Assembly (NCBI GenBank): GCA_021827805.1
Contig: JAKAUG010000486.1
Location: 1 to 5,283 of the forward strand
DNA from: Bacillota bacterium
Lineage (GTDB): Bacteria > Bacillota > Sulfobacillia > RBS10-35 > JAJYVN01
Reading direction: 5' to 3'
Length of the DNA: 5,283 nt
Shown here: positions 1 through 5,283 of the stretch, piece by piece
Layout of the letters: each line of letters opens with the position of its first letter
How positions within the stretch are numbered: position 1 is the first letter of the stretch
Made by a program: the position numbers and the translations under genes
The notes under the pieces: generated by a model
Told to the model about the DNA's origin: nothing
What the model saw: only the letters and a program-made list of their open reading frames with translations
The model's database searches: none

Positions 1-247
1 CGTACTCCATGATCTGAGCCACGACCTGGCGGCGGATCTCCCGGTTTGCTTGGAGCTTTGTTTCCACCACGGTGAGCACGCCATCAGCGTCCAGGCACAG
101 GAGGTCCGGCTTTCCGTCCCCCACAACGATTTGGCTGCCGATCAGTACGGGGCGCTGCGCCTGCAGGGCGTCCCACGGCACAATGTCCAGTACGTCTCGC
201 AATGCTACCTCCAGCACCTTTTCTTTGGTGTAGCCCCGCCATGCCAT
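1..247 (-). CDS. PD-(D/E)xK-type nuclease, N-terminal part (runs off left edge)
   Basis: Eighty-two codons are visible from an ATG at 247 and stay open to the window edge; the stop lies outside. The protein begins MAWRGYTKEKVLEVALRDVL, a helical start, followed by RPVLIGSQIVVGDGKPDLLCL and a strand ending in VVETK. The order G-x-x-x-D48-L-L, then E62-T-K64, then an amphipathic helix with RRQVVAQIMEY matches a PD-(D/E)xK nuclease fold of the NucS/DUF91-like kind: D48, E62 and K64 as catalytic residues, and a QVVAQ-x-x-x-Y helix. Such domains cut DNA using divalent metal. The start is supported by a GGAG box seven bases upstream. The same frame is open further upstream but has no ATG or GTG; a TTG at 289 is the only alternative nearby. 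It lies 100 bp after the helicase-nuclease gene on the same strand, so co-transcription is likely. It does not look like Cas4, because no cysteine cluster is visible in this part. The substrate is unknown. Confidence 0.82.
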   Translation of the reverse strand, partial: MAWRGYTKEKVLEVALRDVLDIVPWDALQAQRPVLIGSQIVVGDGKPDLLCLDADGVLTVVETKLQANREIRRQVVAQIMEY

Positions 248-254
248 CCGAATG

Positions 255-258
255 CTCC
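255..258 (-). promoter_or_regulatory. Ribosome binding site of the small nuclease gene
   Basis: The minus strand reads GGAG, then seven bases, then the ATG at 247. This is the best Shine-Dalgarno match near the gene and decides the start in favour of 247 over the TTG at 289. The 100-bp gap from the helicase-nuclease stop to this start shows no T-rich terminator, so transcription from the upstream gene could continue through it. Confidence 0.6.
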
Positions 259-347
259 GCTCGCCCTGCCGCAGCCAGATCGTCCTCAAGATCGCAAGAC
301 CCCCGTCTGGACGGAATGCCGTGCGGAACGCCGATCGGAAGTTGGGT

Positions 348-881
348 CTAGGCTTGCGACGCCCCGGATCCCCGCTCGATCCCCATGCCCTCGATCTGCG
401 CCCACAGCGGAAGCAGCGCCCGGTGCTGATCCCGATAAAAGGCACTGGCGCGGAGGCGGAAGAAGGTCCAGCCGGCGCGCTCAAGCACCTTCTGGCGGGT
501 GAGGTCCTGCTCCCAGCGCTCCGGACCGTGCCAGCGGTCCCCGTCGCACTCCACGGCGAGGCGGGCACGCATGCCCTCGACCACAAGGTCGATCCGGTGG
601 TGTCCAACCTCCACCTGGGGACGGACCGAATATCCCTGTCCCAGGATGGCGCGCAGCACATCTCGCTCGAACCCGGACTCGCAGAGCCCCTCCAGATCCT
701 CCTGCACCTCCGTGATCCGGTGGGGGTTCAAGTAGTAGCTGAGCAGCCGGAAGCGCATGTCCTCCGGGTTCAGGTCCTTGAGGTCCACGGAGTGGTACAG
801 CCGGCACTGGTGCCGCGCCCTGCTGGCGGCGACGTTGAAGCGCTGCTTGGCGTCCCGCCTGGTCAGCCCTGGAAGCGTTGG
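348..881 (-). other. Helicase motif VI plus Vsr-like (MTES_1575/DUF559-type) nuclease domain in shifted frame
   Basis: From 881 down to the TAG at 350-348 the shifted frame gives 177 residues that complete the helicase-nuclease. It opens with LTRRDAKQRFNVAASRAR, the classic motif VI with its arginine finger, and continues through YHSVDLKDLNPEDMRFRLL, the usual end of the AAA_12 domain. After the linker YLNPHRITEVQED comes the nuclease: E1360 in SGFERDV, D1386 in HHRIDLV, E1399-C-D1401-G-D in LAVECDGDRWHG, H1406, then DLTRQKVLERAGW and FRLRASAFYRD (numbering of the repaired protein). This matches the Vsr-like restriction-endonuclease fold at the C-terminus of many large SF1 helicases, with all expected acidic residues present. 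A GTG at 788 could start a free 146-residue nuclease, but no ribosome binding site precedes it, so I read it as the end of the large gene. All signature residues are intact, which argues for a recent or artefactual break. Confidence 0.88.
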
Positions 882-3800
882 TTTTGGGCGCCGACACCAG
901 CGAGAGAAACATGATGTCGCGCTCGTCCCCCTGGAAGGCGTAGGCGTCCCCGCAGACGAGGCGGCGCTCTTCCATCGCCTCTTCCCCGATCTCCTGGTGC
1001 AGACGCTCCTGGATGTGCACCGCCTGTTGCGATCCCACCAGGGAGACCACGCCCATGGTCAACCCGTCAAAGCGAGAGTCCTCCAGCATTTCGCGGATGT
1101 CCGCGACGATGGCGTCCGCTTCGGGCTCGTTGCGGCTGCCCGTGAGTTCGTCGCAGAACCCACTGACGCGCCTTGCCAGCACCGGCGGGTCGATGCGCTC
1201 CGCCGGGTGAGGGGAACGCAGGGGGATGATCTTGCCGTCGTACGCCAAGTCGTTGGAGAACTGGATGATCTCGGGCACGCAACGGAAGTGCTCCTGAAGC
1301 ATGATCGTATCCGGGAAGGCGCGCCTGGCGTGCTCGTAGAGCGAGGTCTGCAGGTCATAGCTGCTGTGGTGCGGTACGCCGGCGAGGTGACGTTCGATGA
1401 GGCTGCGCACCTCTGTTTCGGGGGTGCCCACCGCCGGCGGGCTGATTTGCTGATCATCGCCGACGATGACCGCCTTGTTCGCGCGCAGCAACGCCACCAA
1501 GGAGAAGACATCGCACTGGCTGCTCTCATCCACGATCACCACATCGAAACGCTCGTTGGTCAGACGCAGGTTCTCAATGACCCGGTGGATCGGCATGATC
1601 CACACGGGTATAGCGCCCTGGGCGCTCTCCATTTCGCGCTGCGCGTCCGCGCGGTGCCGCGCGACATGCGTCCCCGTGCCCTTTCCGATCCGGTCGATGC
1701 GGCTCTTCCAGGCGAGCAGGGCGCCGCGCTGCGCCCCGGTGACACGACGGATCTGCTTGCTCCAGGTTGCCTTGGACACCACCGAGGCGATGAGCCGGCG
1801 CAGGCGGTCCTCCGCGGCACCCATGGCTTGCTCGATCTCCTTGACGTCGGTGTCGGTGGAGGCAAGCCAGCCATTGAGTTGGCTCCACTCCCATGCCTGG
1901 CGCCACTCCCAGGGGAACTCTCCGGGATCGCCCACCCGTTCCGCCAACTGTGCCGTCCAGCGGGGAGCCATCGGGCGGAGACGGTCGAGCAGGCGTTGCA
2001 GCTCCGCGGACCTGGAGGCGGTGGCGTGCAGGGAGCGTGCACGCTCGTACGCCGCCCGCCAGGCGGATGCGTCCTTGTCGCGCACCGCAGAGGCAAGCGT
2101 GCGCCAGATCCGCGCGGCGCCGGGTTGCGCCGCCCCGGCGGTCAGGTGCTCAAGGCGGGCACGCCAGTCGCCTTCCCACTCGCGCAGCGCCACGGTGGCT
2201 TCGGCGCCCTGGATCGCTTCCACCAGGGGCTCAAGCTGCTCCCAAGAGGTCCAGTCAAAGGCATCCGGCAGCCGCGCTTCGGCGAAGCGTGCCCGCAGTT
2301 GCCCCAGGCGATCGCCGAGTACGATGGTCTGTTCCAGCAGCTTTGTCTGGTCGTCCAGGACCGCCGACAGGCGCGGGTTGTCCGGCTGGACCTCGGGTCC
2401 GCCCACCGAGGAGAGCAGGGTGTTCCACCGCCGGGCGAGCCGCTCCCGCCGCTCAAGCAGGCGGATGTGCTCGCGCAGCGCCTGGACGCGCTCCTTGGTG
2501 TCGGCGCCCCTGCCGTCGACCCACCGTCCCTCGAGCAGGTATTTCAGGCGCCGTCCCGTCGTGAGGAAGAACAGCGTGCCCGGCTTGCCCAGTTCAAAGG
2601 CAGTGGCGAGGACCTCCAGGTCCCGGGCGACGGCTTCGCGCTCGGCGCCCTCAGGCGACCGGATGTCGAACGCCGCCAGCCGTGTCCTGAGACTGCCGAC
2701 TTCGGGCAGTTCCCGCCGCACCTCGGCGATGAGGTCGGTCCAGACCGTCCCGCGGTCCGGAGAGCCCAGGGCATCCGCCAGGACTTGCCGCAGGTGCTCC
2801 CGCGCGAACAGCTCGCGCTCCCGGGCGACCGGAGCGGCGAGGTCCCGCAGTGGCTGCAGCGCCTCACGGGTTTGGGGGATGCTGAAGGCGCGCCCCGCCT
2901 CTTCCGCCTGCCGCGTGCCCGCCGCCAGGGTTGCGCCCCGCTGGATCCAGTCGGAGAACTGCTCAGGCAATGTCAGGGTGGCGGGGTCGGGAAGTTCCAG
3001 GGCGGCTTCTTCGCGGTCCCCGCGCGGGATGGCGCCCAGCAGCTCCCATAGGCGGCGCATCTCCTCGTCGGACAGCGGGGGAGACGCCGGGACGGGGACC
3101 GAGTCGGGGAACCAGCCGTGGCGCTCTGCGCCCAGCCCGACGCGCTTGGCGATCTCCACGCGGGGCAGAGGCGCCCCCTGCCATGACAGCGTGGCGTGTT
3201 CCTGCTCCGCCGCCGAACGGAGCCGTCTCCGGAGATCGGCGATCTGCTCCCGTGTGTCCCGGGTTTCGCGCGCCAGATCGACCATCTCAGCCTCCAGGAC
3301 CGCGGGGTCCAGGGAGGAGAGGTTGTCGTGAATGGCGCGGATCGCGCTCTCAATGTCCTGCAGGGACTGGCGGTCCCCGCCGAGCAGCGGCACGCACAGC
3401 GCCCGGATGTCCTCCGGGATCTTGTCCTTGAGCACGCGAAGCGCCTTTTCGGTGTGACTGGTGACCAGCACGCGCTTGCCCTGCGCCAGCAGGTGGCAGA
3501 TGAGGTTGGCGATCGTGTGGCTCTTGCCGGTGCCGGGCGGACCCTGGACGGTGACGCCCTCGTGCATGGCGAGGCGGCGGGCGATTTCCCGCTGGTCCTC
3601 GTTGGAGGGCAGGGGGAAGAGCAAGTCATCCTCGGGAACCGCCCGGCGGGCGGCACCGGGGGATGCGACCCCGTTTCCCGCGGAGCCTTGCCGGCTCTCG
3701 GTGGGGTCCCCGCCGCCGTCCGTTGTCCCAGGGGTCCCCCCGCTCCCGCTGGTGATCAGGGTGCGGATGGTTTCCGGAACCTTGTACCCATCATCCAGCG

Positions 3801-4746
3801 CCTGCAACACGGTCCGCAGTTCCTGCTTCCACAGCTCGTCGGCGCGACGCCGAACAAAGAGCACAGGGCGGGGGCGGATCACCGGCACACCCGCCCGGGT
3901 GGGTGTGTCCCCCGCCGGATCATAGCGCCCGTTGGGGTCCAGGGTGTGTGCAAGCTCGGTCAGGTAGGCGTCGGCGACCTGGCGGTCCAGCGGGTCCACC
4001 GGCGCCTCCCGGAAGCCGCGCTCCATGCGCGCGACATCCTGCAGCGTCGAGATGTCCAGACCGGAGAGCATCTCGGTTTCCAGCGCCGTGCCGCGGCTGG
4101 TCGGCTTGAGCCAGAACACGCCCTGCCTGGCGTCAAAGAGCAGATCCGCGCGCGTAACCAGCACGGGTCGCTCGATCAGCACACCCCCGACCGTCCATTG
4201 CAGCATCCCGTGCCCGAAGGCGATCTCCAACATCTCGCCTTCCCGCTCGAAGCGCTGGCGCCAGGCGAAGAGGTTGGCGTAGATCTGCTGCACGCGCCGC
4301 TTGGGCTTGGTCTGCTCCGCCCACGTGTCCCAGTCCGTGCACCATTCCAGGTAGGCGTCGACCCGTCGCTCATCGGCATCGAAGCGCTCGCGGACGGGAG
4401 CGCCCAGGGTGCCATCCGGCTGGCGAGGACCAGGCACCTCCCGGTCCGTGAGCGGTTGCGGTTCGGCGTTCTCGTCGTCGTACCGGGTGAGCCAGTCCCG
4501 GATCAAGTCAGCCGGCTCAGGGGGCAGGGGGATGACCTGCCGGTGGACCTCAAGCCAGCTCTCGGGGTCCTTGGCGCCCGCGCCAAAGGCGTGGCATCCG
4601 CAATCCGTAGGCAACTCGTTCAGGGGAAGGACCCAGTCGTACTCCTGGATGCGGCGTTTGGGCGGGGAGGTGAGGTTCTTCAGCGCCCACAGGTACTCAA
4701 AGATCTGCCGGGGCTCCGCCTCCGTCGGCACCTGCCGTATCGCCAC
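348..4746 (-). CDS. SF1 (UPF1/Dna2-like) helicase with C-terminal Vsr-like nuclease, frameshifted
   Basis: This is a large cytoplasmic ATP-dependent helicase fused to a nuclease. The start is GTG at 4746; an in-frame stop at 4806-4804 and no earlier ATG, GTG or TTG make it the first possible start, although no good Shine-Dalgarno precedes it. Residues 1-330 are not recognised by eye. Residues 332-368 are a Gly/Ser/Pro-rich linker. Helicase motifs follow in order: Q motif around Q385, Walker A GPPGTGKS at 402-409, Ia VLVTSHTEKAL near 426, Walker B DESSQ at 1073-1077, motif III VGDDQQ at 1095-1100, motif IV region EHFRC at 1152-1156, and motif V FQGDERD at 1271-1277. Motif VI (FNVAASRAR) and the nuclease domain lie in the next frame after a break near 867-886. 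Dropping one base gives 1465 residues ending at the TAG at 350-348. Without repair the protein is 1421 residues with a meaningless tail and no arginine finger. The family resembles Hhe-type helicase-Vsr defence proteins (inference); I do not see a clear DUF4011. Confidence 0.93.
867..886 (-). other. Frameshift site in the helicase-nuclease gene
   Basis: Frame 1 codes plausibly up to FLSLVSAPK (K1288, codon 885-883). The next frame codes plausibly from GLTRRDAKQRF (codons from 869 downwards). The sequence between them carries one base too many, or lacks two. A run of four A on the minus strand (885-882, in CCCAAAACC) is the simplest suspect: with three A the product reads APKPTLPGLTRRDAKQRF without interruption. 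Loss of a single base anywhere in the interval also works, for example giving NASGLTRR. The shift needed is +1, so a standard -1 slippery heptamer would not correct it. Confidence 0.85.
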
Positions 4747-4786
4747 CTTGAGGCGGACGGTGGGATGGCTGACATCCCAAGCTCCG

Positions 4787-4815
4787 CTAGCATGCTTACC
4801 GAATCATTGCGTCAA
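4787..4815 (-). promoter_or_regulatory. Weak candidate promoter of the helicase-nuclease gene
   Basis: On the minus strand TTGACG (4815-4810) is a five-of-six match to the sigma70 -35 box. It is followed after 17 bases by TGCTAG (4792-4787), which is a poor -10 box. It lies about 40 bases upstream of the GTG start. Only the -35 half is convincing, and in GC-rich DNA such a match can be chance. Confidence 0.2.
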
Positions 4816-4845
4816 GGGCGTCAGGTCCACTCTTCGACGCTTTCT

Positions 4846-4858
4846 GGAGGCAACCTCC
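4846..4858. repeat. Short inverted repeat GGAGG-CAA-CCTCC
   Basis: A five-base arm (4846-4850) and its exact complement (4854-4858) are separated by three bases, enough for a small tight hairpin. There is no T-run on either side, so it is not an intrinsic terminator. On the minus strand the overlapping AGGAGG at 4859-4854 resembles a strong Shine-Dalgarno, but no start codon sits at a useful distance. Confidence 0.4.
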
Positions 4859-4866
4859 TGGGCGCG

Positions 4867-4887
4867 GTCCGGTCCACGCCACCGGAC
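4867..4887. repeat. Inverted repeat GTCCGGT-7-ACCGGAC
   Basis: Seven-base arms (4867-4873 and 4881-4887) are perfect complements around a seven-base loop. The hairpin lies about 120 bases upstream of the helicase start, only nine bases from the smaller hairpin at 4846-4858. No T-tract follows on either strand. It could be an operator-like palindrome or a transcript hairpin; no regulator is evident in the window. Confidence 0.5.
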
Positions 4888-4906
4888 TGTGGAGATCTTG
4901 CGAGGA

Positions 4907-5053
4907 TGAACCTGAATTTCGCATGGGTCCGACCATATGCCCACGGTCTCATGCACGCCGCTCGTGCATCGCACGCACCTTTCGGTTGCGGCGCTGTGGT
5001 TCGTCCCTCTGAGCCTCAGGGGCTGGCACCGTACACTGCGAAATTCAGGTTCA
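4907..5053. repeat. Perfect 17-bp inverted repeat bounding a 147-bp segment
   Basis: TGAACCTGAATTTCGCA at 4907-4923 is the exact reverse complement of TGCGAAATTCAGGTTCA at 5037-5053, with 113 bases between. The match stops at both outer and inner ends. The right arm overlaps the first six bases of the degenerate terminal CRISPR repeat, and the base that departs from the repeat consensus (5049) belongs to the arm. The arms are notably AT-richer than their surroundings. A small non-autonomous mobile element with terminal inverted repeats, or an insertion-sequence remnant, is one reading; a long hairpin in RNA is another. No clear target-site duplication is seen outside the arms and no transposase is encoded. 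Confidence 0.85.
4951..4969. repeat. Hairpin ATGCACG-CCGCT-CGTGCAT inside the 17-bp inverted repeat
   Basis: Seven-base perfect arms (4951-4957 and 4963-4969) surround a five-base loop. The hairpin lies entirely inside the segment bounded by the 17-bp inverted repeat, so an RNA or single strand of that segment could fold as a long outer stem with an inner stem. No T-run follows on either strand, so an intrinsic terminator is unlikely. Confidence 0.55.
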
Positions 5054-5083
5054 ATGGAGCCGCGGCATAGCCGCAGATGCGAC
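5048..5083 (-). repeat. Degenerate terminal CRISPR repeat
   Basis: Compared with repeats 2 and 3 this copy differs at two positions: G instead of C at 5049 and A instead of G at 5075. The 5075 change hits the palindromic stem. In a plus-strand transcript it would give a C-A mismatch, whereas in a minus-strand transcript it gives a G-U wobble that keeps the stem. This agrees with minus-strand reading. Degenerate last repeats are typical of the leader-distal end of an array. Confidence 0.85.
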
Positions 5084-5283
5084 ACGGTCAGCGCCACCCC
5101 ACACGCGGCGGACACCTGGCTTCAATGGAGCCGCGGCATAGCCGCGGATGCGACCCGGGCCTCCACGTAGGGACCCTGTTCGTCCCGCTTGCTTCAATGG
5201 AGCCGCGGCATAGCCGCGGATGCGACCTGCCTCTGCCATGCCTCATGCATGCGCGCGGCGAAGCTTCAATGGAGCCGCGGCAT
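5048..5283 (-). CRISPR. CRISPR array, trailer end (continues beyond right edge)
   Basis: Four direct repeats of 36 nt occur at 5048-5083, 5119-5154, 5191-5226 and 5263-5283 (cut by the window end). Unrelated spacers of 35, 36 and 36 nt lie at 5084-5118, 5155-5190 and 5227-5262. Repeats 2 and 3 are identical. On the plus strand the repeat starts GCTTCAATGG and ends GGATGCGAC; on the minus strand it starts GTCGC and ends ATTGAAGC, close to the GTCGC...ATTGAAAC pattern of many class 1 (type I or III) repeats. An internal palindrome, CCGCGGC-ATA-GCCGCGG, gives a seven-pair stem suited to Cas6- or Cas5-type processing. Orientation is inferred as minus from the repeat ends and from the degenerate repeat on the low-coordinate side, which would be the trailer. 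Leader and cas genes are not in the window, and the subtype cannot be fixed from the repeat alone. Spacer targets cannot be named without a search. Confidence 0.95.

Larger units (their letters stand above)
4747..5047. other. Non-coding stretch between CRISPR array and helicase-nuclease gene
   Basis: I see no credible gene in these ~300 bases. Open frames crossing it on either strand run into the CRISPR repeats or have no start signal and no recognisable protein. The stretch holds a candidate promoter for the helicase gene, a 17-bp inverted repeat and three short hairpins, each listed separately. No further degenerate CRISPR repeat is found one repeat-spacer unit to the left of 5048, so the array appears to end there. 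Confidence 0.7.

Noticed and set aside
1..247. Cas4-like identity of the small nuclease
   Set aside because: Only one cysteine is visible and the motif spacing fits a NucS/DUF91-like fold better; the array is also more than 4.7 kb away with no cas gene between.
248..347. Terminator between the helicase-nuclease stop and the small nuclease gene
   Set aside because: A small CCGTC/GACGG hairpin exists near 301-312, but its loop is too tight and no T-run follows on the minus strand.
867..886. Programmed ribosomal frameshift joining helicase and nuclease
   Set aside because: The shift needed is +1. There is no prfB-like stop codon with an upstream Shine-Dalgarno, and the A-run does not form a -1 slippery heptamer, so error or mutation is more likely. 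Not excluded entirely.
757..3331. Very long plus-strand open frames opposite the helicase gene (764 and 621 codons), and a 624-codon one at 3196-5070
   Set aside because: They are mirror frames of a GC-rich gene: composition is dominated by R, A, G and P, no recognisable motifs occur, and the minus strand carries an ordered set of helicase and nuclease motifs across the same bases.
4941..4980. Similarity between the intergenic hairpin (TCATGCACG) and spacer 3 (TCATGCATG)
   Set aside because: Only about eight bases agree and the flanks differ; this is not a convincing protospacer or duplicated segment.
4747..5047. tracrRNA-like anti-repeat next to the array
   Set aside because: No stretch complementary to the repeat beyond the overlapping inverted-repeat arm is visible, and no cas9-like gene is present.
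4804..5170. Open frames of 77 and 103 codons crossing the non-coding stretch into the array
   Set aside because: They run through the CRISPR repeats, lack ribosome binding sites and show no protein-like pattern.
5051..5239. Minus-strand 62-codon frame across the CRISPR array, with the peptide GRIRGYAAAPLK repeated
   Set aside because: The repeated peptide is the translation of the CRISPR repeat; it is not a gene.

Overview
This window is a GC-rich piece of bacterial (possibly archaeal) DNA that looks like part of a defence or nucleic-acid-processing neighbourhood. High GC, strong third-position G/C bias and very long overlapping open frames in shadow reading frames are typical of high-GC genomes. 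Nothing in the sequence fixes the taxon. All recognisable genes lie on the minus strand, so the biological order runs from high to low coordinates.

At the right edge (5048-5283, running off the window) is a CRISPR array with 36-nt repeats and 35-36-nt spacers: four repeats, the last cut by the window end, and three spacers. The repeat nearest the gene is degenerate and probably marks the trailer end. The array is then read on the minus strand, with its leader and any cas genes outside the window to the right. A roughly 300-bp non-coding stretch (4747-5047) follows. It holds a perfect 17-bp inverted repeat whose right arm overlaps the degenerate CRISPR repeat, plus three short hairpins.

Most of the window (4746 down to 348) is one very large gene for a superfamily 1 (UPF1/Dna2-like, AAA_11/AAA_12) helicase with a C-terminal Vsr-like (MTES_1575/DUF559-type) nuclease domain. 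It has a ~400-residue N-terminal region that I do not recognise and a ~600-residue helical insertion between Walker A and Walker B. As sequenced, the frame breaks near 867-886, between helicase motifs V and VI. One base too many puts motif VI and the whole nuclease domain into the next frame. Removing one base gives a continuous 1465-residue protein. The cause may be a sequencing error, a recent inactivating mutation or, less likely, recoding.

Downstream, 100 bp past the helicase stop, a second minus-strand gene starts at 247 and runs off the left edge. It has a good ribosome binding site, and its 82 visible residues carry a PD-(D/E)xK nuclease signature.

Taken together, this is a helicase-nuclease fusion followed by a small PD-(D/E)xK nuclease, both co-directional with the inferred transcription of the CRISPR array. 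The helicase-Vsr architecture resembles known anti-phage proteins such as Hhe (DUF4011-helicase-Vsr). Whether these genes form one system, or only share a defence island with the array, cannot be settled from this window.
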